A stretch of DNA of 64,000 nucleotides from DATGMS01 sp035303945 (GTDB lineage Bacteria > Bacteroidota > Bacteroidia > Cytophagales > Cyclobacteriaceae): assembly GCA_035303945.1 (NCBI GenBank), contig DATGQZ010000062.1:8848-72847 (forward strand), read 5' to 3'. This document shows, in pieces, positions 23,761 through 32,827 of the stretch (its first letter is position 1; every line of letters begins with the position of its first letter). The notes under the pieces are model-generated. The model was given only the letters and a program-made list of their open reading frames with translations. It was not told the origin of the DNA and did not search any database. The position numbers were made by a program, and so were the translations under genes.

Positions 23761-24499
23761 TGATACTGGGGCGGCCTTGCCCCTTTTTAATCCCTCACAT
23801 TTGAAAGATTCGGTATTATCGCAATTATATGATCAGCTTTGGAACGGCACCTTAGCCTCGGTGAAGAGAAGCGGCTTTGAACATGATGCACTCATTGATT
23901 CCCCTTCGGACTGGCGCCATGGACTTACTTTGTTGATTCGTCCAAGCGAGGAAGTAAAGCAAGCGGTTCAGCTTTTGTTGGATGAACTCAAAGCTATAGA
24001 GCCAGAACATTACTACTATCCGAAGGCCGATATTCATGTGACGGTGATGACCATCATTTCTTGTTATGAAGGGTTCAGACTGGAACAGGTTGATGTCGAC
24101 GATTACGTTACCCTGCTTCAGGATTGCCTGACTGGATTGCCACCATTTACTATTAAATTCCAAGGCATAACAGCCTCTCCTTCTGCAATTATGATTCAGG
24201 GTTTTCCTACCGACCATACGTTAGAGCACATCAGAAACAGGTTGAGGCGGGGGTTCAAGCATTCATTTTTGGAGCAGTCCCTGGATAAGCGATATCCTTT
24301 ACGAACCGCCCATGCCACAGTCGTTAGATTTAAAAAGACAGTAGTACAGCAGGAATTCCTTGTCAACAAACTGCTGCAGTTCCGGGAGATGTATTTTGGG
24401 GAATTTGAAGTGGGCGAACTGGAATTTGTCTTCAATGACTGGTACCAACGAAAGGATAAGGTGAAGACCCTCTACCGCTTTAGGTTGGGAGTAGGTTAG
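23744..24499 (+). CDS. 2H phosphoesterase / 2'-5' RNA ligase-like protein
   Basis: A protein of up to 251 aa with the two HxTx catalytic motifs of the 2H superfamily: IHVTV (about residues 98-102) and AHATV (about 189-193). Such enzymes open cyclic phosphodiesters or join 2'-5' RNA ends; the substrate is not predictable. No ATG lies in frame upstream of the conserved LYDQLWN segment, so a TTG must serve: 23744 overlaps the previous gene by 17 bases; 23777 and 23801 are alternatives. Convergent with rodA six bases downstream. Confidence 0.82.
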   Translation: MIKKNDDTGAALPLFNPSHLKDSVLSQLYDQLWNGTLASVKRSGFEHDALIDSPSDWRHGLTLLIRPSEEVKQAVQLLLDELKAIEPEHYYYPKADIHVTVMTIISCYEGFRLEQVDVDDYVTLLQDCLTGLPPFTIKFQGITASPSAIMIQGFPTDHTLEHIRNRLRRGFKHSFLEQSLDKRYPLRTAHATVVRFKKTVVQQEFLVNKLLQFREMYFGEFEVGELEFVFNDWYQRKDKVKTLYRFRLGVG

Positions 24500-24505
24500 C
24501 GTAGT

Positions 24506-25786
24506 TTATGCATAATTCATCCGGTCCAACATCTGAATTCTGTGCGAGTCCAGCTTGATGAAAATGAACAGCAGGACGGTGAATGACCATAGCGATGAAC
24601 CCCCATAACTAAAGAAGGGCAAAGGTATGCCTACTACAGGAAAGAGCCCAATCGTCATAGCGATGTTGATGGAGAAGTGAAACAGCAGGAGCGATACGAC
24701 GCAGTAACCATATACCCTAGCAAAACGGGTTTTCTGACGTTCCGAAAGGATGATAAGACGGACTAATAGTGCTACGAACAAAAATATTATAATTAAACTT
24801 CCTACCCAGCCAAACTCTTCACCCAAGGTACAAAAGATGAAGTCTGTGTGCTGCTCGGGCACAAAGTCAAATTTAGTCTGTGTCCCTTCGAGATAACCCT
24901 TGCCTAAGAATCCTCCCGATCCAATCGCGATTTTGGACTGTGTCACGTTCCATCCCACGCCCAAGGGATCTAAATCAGGATTAAACAAAACCATGATACG
25001 GTTTTGCTGATGGGGAGGAAGCTTTGAAACCACGAAATCTAAACTGTAGCTATAGGCGATGATTAGCGCCCCTATGACCGCGAAAAACGTAATCCTTTGC
25101 CAGCTCTTCTTCCCCAGAAGAATCAACACCAGCATCAATGCAACCACACCTGCCACAAGGTAGAGGTTGTTTTCAATTCCCAGGGCTAGGAGAGAGATGG
25201 CTACAAATGATATCCCCAAAATGTAATAGCGCTGAGGTAGCCCTTCCCTATAGAGCATGATGAAGAAGGCACTGTAAACCATTGCCGTCCCGGTGTCTGG
25301 CTGCAGCATGATCAAAGATACAGGCAAGGCAATAATGGCCAATGCCCGCCACTGATATCGGAACTGACTTAAGTCAACCATAGGACGTTCCAAGTATTTC
25401 GCCAAGGTAAGAGCAGTGGCAAATTTGGCAAATTCAGCGGGCTGTAGCCGAAAAGCTCCAATCTCAAACCAGGCCCTTTGGCCATTGATCTCTTTACCTA
25501 TAAAAGGCGTCAGCAGGAGAATGATGACGAAAAATCCATAGAGGAAAATGCTGAGATTTTCGAATAGCCGATAATCTGCCACCATGATCAAGGTAATCAG
25601 TAACACCGCGGTTCCAATCCAAACCAGTTGCTTTCCCGAGTTGATGGAAAAGTCAAATATGCTTTTGGCTTCTTGTCCATCGTATACGGCGGCGTAGATA
25701 TTGAACCAGCCAATGATCACTAATAGAGAATAGATCAGTATGGTAAGCCAATCTACCTTGTTTACGTATAAATCGTCCTGTCGCAA
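24506..25786 (-). CDS. rodA: Rod-shape SEDS peptidoglycan polymerase RodA
   Basis: Peptidoglycan glycosyltransferase of the SEDS family that works with PBP2 in cylindrical growth. A 426-aa multispanning protein, about ten helices by eye. Family signatures include LQPDTGTAMVYSAFF, the WNVTQSKIAIGSGGFLGKGYLEGTQTK block and the final PFFSYGGSSLW. Last gene of the mreB-mreC-mreD-mrdA-rodA operon, starting one base after the mrdA stop. Confidence 0.95.
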   Translation of the reverse strand: MRQDDLYVNKVDWLTILIYSLLVIIGWFNIYAAVYDGQEAKSIFDFSINSGKQLVWIGTAVLLITLIMVADYRLFENLSIFLYGFFVIILLLTPFIGKEINGQRAWFEIGAFRLQPAEFAKFATALTLAKYLERPMVDLSQFRYQWRALAIIALPVSLIMLQPDTGTAMVYSAFFIMLYREGLPQRYYILGISFVAISLLALGIENNLYLVAGVVALMLVLILLGKKSWQRITFFAVIGALIIAYSYSLDFVVSKLPPHQQNRIMVLFNPDLDPLGVGWNVTQSKIAIGSGGFLGKGYLEGTQTKFDFVPEQHTDFIFCTLGEEFGWVGSLIIIFLFVALLVRLIILSERQKTRFARVYGYCVVSLLLFHFSINIAMTIGLFPVVGIPLPFFSYGGSSLWSFTVLLFIFIKLDSHRIQMLDRMNYA

Positions 25787-25787
25787 A

Positions 25788-27590
25788 TCAGTCTAAGAAT
25801 TTTCCTTCTAACACATATTCTTCTAGGGCGGGTCGCTCTACCGTGCCTTTCAAGTATTTTTCAATTAAAAGACTTGCTGTACTGGCGGCGGCCCTACCAC
25901 CCCATCCTGCGTTCTCCACATACACAGCAATGGCGATTTTGGGATCCTCTTTGGGCGCAAAGGCAATAAATACTGAATGATCTGCACCTTGCGGATTTTG
26001 GGCTGTCCCTGTTTTACCTGCCACCACAATATCCTTAATGATGGCACGCTGGGCTGTACCATACAGGGCCTCTGCCATTGCGTCCTGCACCATATCGAAG
26101 TGGTGGGCATCTACTCCTACATCAATTCTGGTTCTGTATTTTTCAGGAATTTTGGTGCTGTCCCCATCTATTGCTTTGATCAGGTGAGGAGGATAATAAT
26201 AGCCCTTGTTGGCGAAGATCGCACTTAGATTGGCCATTTGCAAAGGGGTGACCAGCAATTCTCCCTGCCCGATGGATAAAGAATAAATGGTGGAATATCT
26301 CCATCTACCTTCACCATAAATCCTGTTGTACAAGGCACTTCCGGGAATGCTTCCCGGTTTTTCCCCGTTCATGTCTATCCCCAGTCGCGTACCTAAGCCA
26401 AATTTCATGACCGCTTCTCGCCATTGATCTAACCCGATTTGTGTGTCGATGTAGGTATTTGATGATACTCCCTTATTGATCATTTGCCGGAAAGCTTGGT
26501 GGTAATAGGGGTTGCAGGAATTTCTAATTGCCCCAAATAAATTTGTAGGGGAGGGATGGTTATGGCAAGCCACAAGGGAACGATTGCACGCATAGGTTGT
26601 ATTGGGCGTGAGCACCCCATCCTGCAGACCAATCAGCGACTGCACAATCTTGAAGATAGAACCTGGAGGATAAAGGGCCATGACCGGCCTGTTATAGAGT
26701 GGCTTGTCCAAGTCTTTGGTGAGCGTGCCATAGTTTTCACTGAATTTGGAGCCGGCTAACAAACCTGGATCGTAAATAGGAGCGGATACCATGGCCAAGA
26801 TTTGTCCCGTTTTGGGTTCTAAGGCCACAATGGATCCTCTTTTGCCTGTCATAAGTTTTTCGCCATAGGCTTGCAGTTCAAGATCAATTGTGCTCTGTAT
26901 GTTGATGCCGGCGATGGAGGCGGTATCGAGTTCCCCGTTTTTAAAAGAACCTTTATCCACACCCCGTACATTGACCATTTTATATTTTACCCCTTTTCTT
27001 CCTCGTAGCTCTTTTTCGTAAAAGGATTCTAAGCCCGTATGGCCCACATAATCTCCTTGAGCGTAATAGTTCAAGGTGTCTCTTTGCAATTGGTCAGCAT
27101 TGATTTCTCCAATATAACCTAATGCATGGGCTGCGCTTGGCTGAGGATAGGCTCTCACGGAACGGGTCATGACGAAAAGGCCAGGATAATCGATCAAATA
27201 GTCTTGAATGCGGGCAAAATCCTCATTAGAGATCTGCTTGATCAAGGGAGAGGGTTTGACCCAAGAATATTTTTTGGCGGCATTGAAATTTTCAATGAGA
27301 AGTTCTTTGTTGATTCCGAAAAGCTCGCAAAACTGCGTGGTATCTTTTACATGAAATTCCCGGGGAATAACCATTAAGTCGAAGACGGGGTTATTAAATA
27401 CCATCAAATTATTGTTCCTGTCATAGATGAGGCCACGATAAGGATGGTCAACAATCCGTTGGATCGCATTTCTTTCCGCCCTTCTCAAAAAACTGTCATC
27501 TGCTACCTGAATCATGAACAGCTTGACCAGCAAAGTCAAGGCGATCAAAATAATGACAATGATAAGGATGACAGGCCTTTTGTCGTTCAT
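25788..27590 (-). CDS. mrdA: Penicillin-binding protein 2
   Basis: Class B transpeptidase that crosslinks peptidoglycan in side-wall growth. 600 aa with an N-terminal membrane anchor (about residues 8-27), a pedestal domain (RGLIYDRNNNLMVFN and following), and the transpeptidase domain with all three active-site motifs: SIFK (the nucleophile Ser in PGSIFKI), SCN (RNSCNPYY) and KTG (VAGKTGTAQ). Its ATG overlaps the mreD stop by one base (TAATG), showing tight coupling. Confidence 0.95.
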   Translation of the reverse strand: MNDKRPVILIIVIILIALTLLVKLFMIQVADDSFLRRAERNAIQRIVDHPYRGLIYDRNNNLMVFNNPVFDLMVIPREFHVKDTTQFCELFGINKELLIENFNAAKKYSWVKPSPLIKQISNEDFARIQDYLIDYPGLFVMTRSVRAYPQPSAAHALGYIGEINADQLQRDTLNYYAQGDYVGHTGLESFYEKELRGRKGVKYKMVNVRGVDKGSFKNGELDTASIAGINIQSTIDLELQAYGEKLMTGKRGSIVALEPKTGQILAMVSAPIYDPGLLAGSKFSENYGTLTKDLDKPLYNRPVMALYPPGSIFKIVQSLIGLQDGVLTPNTTYACNRSLVACHNHPSPTNLFGAIRNSCNPYYHQAFRQMINKGVSSNTYIDTQIGLDQWREAVMKFGLGTRLGIDMNGEKPGSIPGSALYNRIYGEGRWRYSTIYSLSIGQGELLVTPLQMANLSAIFANKGYYYPPHLIKAIDGDSTKIPEKYRTRIDVGVDAHHFDMVQDAMAEALYGTAQRAIIKDIVVAGKTGTAQNPQGADHSVFIAFAPKEDPKIAIAVYVENAGWGGRAAASTASLLIEKYLKGTVERPALEEYVLEGKFLD

Positions 27591-28111
27591 TAAATTCCCC
27601 TCCTTCTTTTATAAAATAGCATTTGAACCATAATTCCCAACACCCAAACCAACACCACACTACTCAAAGCTCTCTTAACGATGGGAAGGTATAATCCTGT
27701 TCCCAAACTATCAATATAAAAGAAAATAAAATGGTGGAGCAAAAGAAGAGGAAGGCTGTAGGTTAAATACCAGCCAATTCCCATGTTTAAGACCGAAGGC
27801 TGCACGTTTTCATCATAGCCACCCGTTGGGATGATCGCGTTGATCCATGTATTTCTTACAAAAGCTATGGCTACCAAACTGGCGGTATGAAAGCCTAATG
27901 TATCATAGAATATATCAATACCCAAGCCTAATGCAAAGGCAATAAGCATCAGTGGAATCGATTTAAGTTCCAAGGGTAGCAACAGGATGTAGAATACATA
28001 CAGCAAGCAAAAAGCTGTGTCAAAAAGCACAAGGTTTTTCAGTACAAAGACCTGTACCAAAAAATAGACAAAAAAGCTAATAATCGAAGGGAAAATGGCT
28101 TTGTTATTCAT
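27590..28111 (-). CDS. mreD: Rod-shape-determining protein MreD
   Basis: A 173-aa inner-membrane protein with about five hydrophobic helices. Sequence conservation in MreD is weak; the call rests on size, topology and its position between mreC and mrdA. The stretch ALGLGIDIFYDTLGFHTAS resembles the conserved G...D......G signature. Overlaps the mreC stop by eight bases and the mrdA start by one. Confidence 0.88.
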   Translation of the reverse strand: MNNKAIFPSIISFFVYFLVQVFVLKNLVLFDTAFCLLYVFYILLLPLELKSIPLMLIAFALGLGIDIFYDTLGFHTASLVAIAFVRNTWINAIIPTGGYDENVQPSVLNMGIGWYLTYSLPLLLLHHFIFFYIDSLGTGLYLPIVKRALSSVVLVWVLGIMVQMLFYKRRRGI

Positions 28112-28940
28112 TGGGCAAGGTTCCAGATGCTTCGTGAAGAGAGTCCAATTCGGCCTGCATGGTGTTTTCTACAAGATAAACATAGGTCAGCTTAGTCAAG
28201 TCTGCGGCCAGTTTCATGGTTATGTCCAGATAGTTGGTCTCCGGTCCAGGAGCCACAGTTTCGATGACACCTACCGGTATTCCTTCTGGAAATATAGAAT
28301 TATATCCCGAAGTAACCACCGTGTCGCCCACCTCAACTTCCACGTGCCGTGGCACATAGATGAGCTTTGCTCTTTGGGGGTCACTGCCGTCCCACTGGGT
28401 AGAACCAAACACGTTGGTCCTTTTAATTTTGGAGGAAACGAGCAATTCTGTGTGCAGGATGGACAGCACCGAAGCAAAGTTGTAAGACACCCCTTTTACC
28501 CGGCCGACTATCCCGTCTTCATTAAACACACCCATGCCTTCTTTAATGCCATGCCTCCTGCCTTTGTTCAATGTCAGGTGGTTCTGGTTTAAATGGATGG
28601 AATTGTTGATAACTTTGGCAGAACGGAAGATAAAATTGTTCCGCAGGACACTGTCTAACACAAAGGTCACACTATCCGCCGGGCGTTTGTAATAATGAAG
28701 CTCCTCAATAAGGGCAGCGTTTTTTTCCGCTAAGGCATCATTGGCCGAAGCAAGGTGAAAATATTCGGTGAAACTATCCTGAAATGCCAGCAACCTGCCG
28801 GCTACTTCATTAGAACTGTTGAAGAAAACAGCTCCTTGAGGAGAATTGTAGGAGACGATCAAGCCAATGGCCGTCGCCTCCAGTATTACAAATAACAGAA
28901 AAGCCCGAAGGCGGTATATAAATAATAAAATGCGCTGCAT
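28104..28940 (-). CDS. mreC: Rod-shape-determining protein MreC
   Basis: A 278-aa bitopic protein that links the cytoplasmic MreB filament to the periplasmic synthases. Membrane helix about residues 11-31, a periplasmic coiled coil around 60-85, then two beta-barrel-like domains (LTLNKGRRHGIKEGMGVFNEDGIVGRV and GDTVVTSGYNSIFPEGIPVGVI), which are the family signatures. Starts seven bases after the mreB stop. Confidence 0.93.
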   Translation of the reverse strand: MQRILLFIYRLRAFLLFVILEATAIGLIVSYNSPQGAVFFNSSNEVAGRLLAFQDSFTEYFHLASANDALAEKNAALIEELHYYKRPADSVTFVLDSVLRNNFIFRSAKVINNSIHLNQNHLTLNKGRRHGIKEGMGVFNEDGIVGRVKGVSYNFASVLSILHTELLVSSKIKRTNVFGSTQWDGSDPQRAKLIYVPRHVEVEVGDTVVTSGYNSIFPEGIPVGVIETVAPGPETNYLDITMKLAADLTKLTYVYLVENTMQAELDSLHEASGTLPNE

Positions 28941-28947
28941 TCAGTCA

Positions 28948-29976
28948 TTAGGTCATCAGAACTGTTCTGAAGCTTTTAATATTTTTAAGGGCGACCCCTG
29001 TTCCTCTTACCACTGCTCTGAGTGGATCTTCGGCAATGTGGATGGGAAGTTTGGTTTTCTGGTGGAGTCTTTTGTCTAATCCTTTTAGCAAGGCCCCTCC
29101 GCCGGTAAGGTGGATGCCGTTGTCATATATATCAGCGGAAAGTTCCGGTGGAGCAATTTCGAGAGCCTTTAGGACAGCCTCCTCGATTTTTGAAACTGAT
29201 TTGTCCAAGGCAAAAGCAATTTCAGAGTAAGACACTTTGATTACCTTTGGAATACCCGTCATCAGGTCTCTGCCGCGGATTTCATAATCATCAGGAGCGT
29301 CATCGAGTTCGGTAAGGGCGGAAGCTATGGCTATTTTTACATTTTCCGCAGACCGTTCACCAATTAAGAGGTTATGCTGCCTACGCATATAATCGAGGAT
29401 GTCTTTTGTAAAGGTGTCGCCTGCAATTCGGATGGATTGATCAGCGACAATGCCGGAAAGGGCGATCAGAGCGATCTCTGTAGTACCTCCTCCGATATCT
29501 ACAATCATAGATCCCATCGGCTTTTCGATGTCGATCCCGATACCGATGGCAGCAGCCAAAGGTTCATAGATCATATAGACTTCTTTGGCGCCCGCATGCT
29601 CGGCTGAGTCTCGAACCGCCCTCTTTTCCACCTCCGTAATGCCGGATGGAATACAGATCACCATGCGGTGAGACTGTGGAAACATGCCCTTTTTATGCCC
29701 CGGAATCATTTTGATCAGGCCTCTGATCATTTGTTCTGCAGCATAGAAATCCGCAATCACACCATCTTTTAAAGGGCGGATGGTTTTAATGTTCTCATGC
29801 GTTTTTTCGTGCATGTTCATTGCTTCCTTACCAACAGCCAGTACCCTGTTGGTAGTTTTGTCGATTGCAATGATGGAGGGTTCGTCTACTACAATTTTAT
29901 CTTTATGGATGATGAGCGTATTGGCGGTTCCTAAATCTATAGCTATATCACTTGAGAAAAAGTCGAATAATCCCAT
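28948..29976 (-). CDS. mreB: Rod-shape-determining actin-like protein MreB
   Basis: A bacterial actin that guides cell-wall elongation. 342 aa with the actin-fold motifs: phosphate 1 DIAIDLGTANTLI near residue 10, phosphate 2 MIVDIGGGTTEIALI, and adenosine LTGGGALLKGLDKRL. The start MGLFDFFSSD includes the short hydrophobic membrane-binding leader typical of MreB. First gene of the five-gene rod operon. CAAAATTA at 30052-30059 is a possible TAATTTTG -7 element on the minus strand, without a clear upstream TTTG. Confidence 0.97.
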   Translation of the reverse strand: MGLFDFFSSDIAIDLGTANTLIIHKDKIVVDEPSIIAIDKTTNRVLAVGKEAMNMHEKTHENIKTIRPLKDGVIADFYAAEQMIRGLIKMIPGHKKGMFPQSHRMVICIPSGITEVEKRAVRDSAEHAGAKEVYMIYEPLAAAIGIGIDIEKPMGSMIVDIGGGTTEIALIALSGIVADQSIRIAGDTFTKDILDYMRRQHNLLIGERSAENVKIAIASALTELDDAPDDYEIRGRDLMTGIPKVIKVSYSEIAFALDKSVSKIEEAVLKALEIAPPELSADIYDNGIHLTGGGALLKGLDKRLHQKTKLPIHIAEDPLRAVVRGTGVALKNIKSFRTVLMT

Positions 29977-30165
29977 GCTGGTTGTTTACTTAAATATTGG
30001 TGTTGAACGTTAAAGTTAGCATTAACAATGCTGAAATAAAACGAGGGAACGCAAAATTATTATCTTAATCCGGATTTGTATTAAGAATAGGTTTATTTTT
30101 TTTGGGCCCGATAGTCTTCTTGAAAAAATAATAATTGGAAAATGAGAAATAGATAGATTAGGAGC

Positions 30166-30200
30166 AAAAAAAAGCACCCGCCTCTTTAGAAGCCGGTGCT
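30166..30200 (-). terminator. Intrinsic terminator after the lmo0937-like gene
   Basis: Read on the minus strand: AGCACC and GGTGCT arms (30195-30200 and 30173-30178) with an imperfectly paired inner stem and a TTTA-type loop, followed by eight T. It lies about 50 bases past the stop of the 50-aa gene and upstream of mreB. Confidence 0.8.
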
Positions 30201-30250
30201 CTCATCAAATTAAATTTTGAAATCAGCTTATTGATTTCCAACGAATTAAT

Positions 30251-30403
30251 CTACACGCCTCTTCCGCCAATCAATCTAAATAAGACAGCGATAACAGCCA
30301 ACACTAGTAAAATATGGATCAAGCCTCCCACGCTATATACAAATGCTCCCAAGATCCATCCGATGACCAAAATTATCGCGATGATATAAAGTAATGAACT
30401 CAT
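30251..30403 (-). CDS. Small lmo0937-like membrane protein
   Basis: A 50-aa protein not covered by usual gene-length cut-offs. It starts MSSLLYIIAIILVIGW, continues with a second hydrophobic helix (GGLIHILLVLAVIAVLF) and ends RLIGGRGV. Two helices, a GGLIH turn and a basic end match the lmo0937 family of very small stress-associated membrane proteins, which is widespread in Bacteroidota. It has its own terminator and a 9-bp inverted repeat upstream. Role unknown. Confidence 0.8.
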   Translation of the reverse strand: MSSLLYIIAIILVIGWILGAFVYSVGGLIHILLVLAVIAVLFRLIGGRGV

Positions 30404-30427
30404 GATTGTTAATGGTTAAAGTTAAAA

Positions 30428-30456
30428 ATTGTTTTATCTGGTTATTTTAAAACAAT
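30428..30456. promoter_or_regulatory. Inverted repeat upstream of the lmo0937-like gene
   Basis: ATTGTTTTA (30428-30436) and TAAAACAAT (30448-30456) form a perfect 9-bp inverted repeat with an 11-base spacer, 25 bases upstream of the ATG. Centre-to-centre distance of about 20 bases (two helical turns) fits an operator for a dimeric regulator; the AT-rich composition makes chance possible. Confidence 0.3.
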
Positions 30457-30598
30457 ATTGATGCCAAGCGCCTCTGAATGACTTTATGGAGCCGTTTATT
30501 ATGTTCCGCTATTCCTGCTGTGATACCTTAGCAGCTTGTCTTTACAAAAGCGAAGCGATACTACATGCGGAGGCAAATAAAACTCTGGTTTTGGCTAC

Positions 30599-30940
30599 TT
30601 ATGCTTCCGACCACACCGCCAGCTCATTACCGGCGGGATCCTGAAAATGAAAGCGCCTTCCTCCAGGAAAGGAATAGGTATCTACTGAAATGACCCCATT
30701 GGCGTTGATTATGGTCTGTTTTATCTCCTCAAGATTTTTATGATAGAGGATCACCAGCGCCCCCTTACAAATCGCCCTGTCGGATTTTGCAAATCCCCCA
30801 TCCAAACCGCTATCGGAAAAAGCGACGTAATCAGGGCCATAATCTTGAAATGTCCATCCAAATGCTTGGGAATAGAATTGTTTGATTTCCTCAAGGTTAA
30901 TAGCTGTAAATTCTACGTAATTGATGTGGTTGCTTTTCAT
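30599..30940 (-). CDS. VOC-family (glyoxalase/dioxygenase-fold) protein
   Basis: A 113-aa single VOC module: NYVEFTAINLEEIKQFYSQAFGW at the start and FHFQDPAGNELAVWS at the end, the paired beta-alpha-beta-beta-beta units of the fold, with the metal-site Glu positions plausible in both halves. Small VOC proteins of this size are of diverse function (glyoxalase, antibiotic binding, isomerase), and substrate cannot be read here. Lies 28 bases downstream of the MutS-like gene on the same strand. Confidence 0.85.
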   Translation of the reverse strand: MKSNHINYVEFTAINLEEIKQFYSQAFGWTFQDYGPDYVAFSDSGLDGGFAKSDRAICKGALVILYHKNLEEIKQTIINANGVISVDTYSFPGGRRFHFQDPAGNELAVWSEA

Positions 30941-30968
30941 GTTCTTTAGTTATCGATGTGTAAAATCC

Positions 30969-32729
30969 TCAAGAAAACCGGATTCCCATCAACTCCATCA
31001 GCTTATGTGCATTGAAGCTGGGGCAGGGGCCGGCTTTGATCTTGTAGTCAAACAAAATCTCGTTTTCCCTGATCTCGCTATGAAAACTGGCGTTTGCCAA
31101 GGAAGCAATTCGTGTAGCGAGTTCACTGAGTTCGATATCATGTGTGGAGATGATCCCTTTGCTTTGACTGTTGATCAATTGGCGAATCAAGGCCTCACTT
31201 CCCATAATACGATCTGTAGTGTTGGTGCCTTTGAGAATTTCATCCAACAAATAAAATATCGGCTCACCGGTCTCTGCTTTTACCAGCAAAGTCCGAATCC
31301 GCGCCAGCTCTGCGTAGAAGGAGCTGACATTTTCCCCCAGGTTGTCGGTGTTCCTCATACTGGTAAACAGTTGGAAAGGACCGAGGACGAAGCTTTTTGC
31401 AAAAGCGTTTAATCCCAAATTAGCCAGGACCATGTTAATGCCTAGTGTCCTCATAAAAGTGGTTTTTCCAGACATGTTAGAACCCGTGAGCAACACAACT
31501 TTTTTATCGTTCAATAGGGAAAAGTCATTTCCCACACAGCTTTCCTTCGGAATCAATGGGTGCCTAATATCTTCTGCTTCCAATACCAGATCTTCCGTCC
31601 ATATCATTTTGCAGGCGAGTTGTTCATCTGCCGAAAATGCGGCAAGAGATACCAGTGCCTGCCATTCATCAAACAGGGCATCCCACTGTTGGATCTTTGA
31701 GGCGTATCGCTTTTTCCATTTCTCGAGGCGCCATAGGACAGGGAAGTCTATCCAAAAGAGTAGGTTAAAAATCAAATACATCAGGTTGATCCGATTTTGA
31801 ACCATAAAGGATTGCTGCTCCAAAGCCTTCAGTGCTTCCGATGCGCTATAACCCACATCTGTAACGGGTTGCTGGAGTCTTTTTAAATAATCATTTTTGA
31901 AATTAATATTCTCCAGTTGCCTGGCCCAGGCCGTCAATGTCTTCAGATCGCCATCATCAGGCATATGCTTTGCCACTTGCATCATTGGATTGAATATGAA
32001 ACTTAGAAAGAACATACCCAACAATACAAAAAGGCTGATCAGCGAGGCATTTAATCCGGCGAAAAGCACTCCCGTCAGAATACCCAGACCTACTATAGGT
32101 CCTGCCATCGCAGGGAAGATATACCACGATCTCCAGATGGATGGAGCTTTGAGCCAGTCATAAAACTTTGCTTTTGACTTTTCTGTTTTCCAAAAAGCTT
32201 TTCCCAGTGCCTCGAAATTTTCTACAAAATCGGCTTTTTCGGACAGTTCGTTAATGGCGTAGTAGCGGATTTGAGCCTTCATTGGATTACTCTCAGCGAG
32301 CATCCACTGGGCAAGTTTTGCCTTTCCACTTTCATTTACTGTGTGATTGACTAATTGAAAAAGTGAATGCTCCCCAAAAAGATCCAGGTCATTGGCGTAT
32401 GGGTGGCTTTTGCTTTTGAACAGTTCACCCGGATCAAAAGAAGAAAGCTTTCGGGCAAGTCTTTTATCTTTATCCTCTCGAATCTGGATGACCGCCTCCA
32501 AAAAAGCCTGTTTATCCTTTTGATGGTTGAAGCGGAGAATGAGGTAAATAAAGAGGAAGCTTAAGGGAAAAAAAAGGGACAAAAGCCATCGCGCCTCAGA
32601 CAGTCCTACTATAACTACCACGCCTAACATTAAAAAAACACCTAAACGCGCAAGAGACAGTGCCGTCAGCTTGTGCTTTACCTTTTCTAACTCTTTTTCT
32701 GGGAATGAACTATCAAAGTCTATGATCAT
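30969..32729 (-). CDS. Membrane-embedded MutS-family ATPase
   Basis: A 586-aa protein ending in a full MutS ATPase domain: Walker A GSNMSGKTTF (residues 416-425), the conserved NTDNLGENVSSFYAELARI segment, Walker B FYLLDE (492-497) and STHDIELSEL. The mismatch-recognition and connector domains of MutS are absent. Instead there are hydrophobic stretches at about 30-66, 205-246 and 314-334, so it is probably an inner-membrane protein. This MutS-like type recurs in Bacteroidota and has no established function. CAAAGTTA at 32734-32741 could be a TAACTTTG -7 element very close to the start. Confidence 0.85.
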   Translation of the reverse strand: MIIDFDSSFPEKELEKVKHKLTALSLARLGVFLMLGVVVIVGLSEARWLLSLFFPLSFLFIYLILRFNHQKDKQAFLEAVIQIREDKDKRLARKLSSFDPGELFKSKSHPYANDLDLFGEHSLFQLVNHTVNESGKAKLAQWMLAESNPMKAQIRYYAINELSEKADFVENFEALGKAFWKTEKSKAKFYDWLKAPSIWRSWYIFPAMAGPIVGLGILTGVLFAGLNASLISLFVLLGMFFLSFIFNPMMQVAKHMPDDGDLKTLTAWARQLENINFKNDYLKRLQQPVTDVGYSASEALKALEQQSFMVQNRINLMYLIFNLLFWIDFPVLWRLEKWKKRYASKIQQWDALFDEWQALVSLAAFSADEQLACKMIWTEDLVLEAEDIRHPLIPKESCVGNDFSLLNDKKVVLLTGSNMSGKTTFMRTLGINMVLANLGLNAFAKSFVLGPFQLFTSMRNTDNLGENVSSFYAELARIRTLLVKAETGEPIFYLLDEILKGTNTTDRIMGSEALIRQLINSQSKGIISTHDIELSELATRIASLANASFHSEIRENEILFDYKIKAGPCPSFNAHKLMELMGIRFS

Positions 32730-32827
32730 AGATCAAAGTTAAGCGTTGAGGCTGAATAGCGATTCAGATTATTGCTGTTATTCTAAAATTTCACAAATAA
32801 CTGCTGTTGTGGTGGGTATGCAGAACT

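Noticed and set aside
23744..23801. Possible frameshift between the unknown protein and the 2H phosphoesterase
   Set aside because: An ATG at 23757 in another frame closes after 15 codons and joining the frames gives no conserved sequence; a TTG start with gene overlap is simpler.
28095..28592. 165-residue plus-strand reading frame opposite mreC/mreD
   Set aside because: Overlaps two well-supported rod-shape genes on the other strand and has no family features.
30921..31412. 163-residue plus-strand reading frame opposite the MutS-like gene
   Set aside because: Antisense to the conserved ATPase domain and of low-complexity, Cys-scattered composition; no support as a gene.
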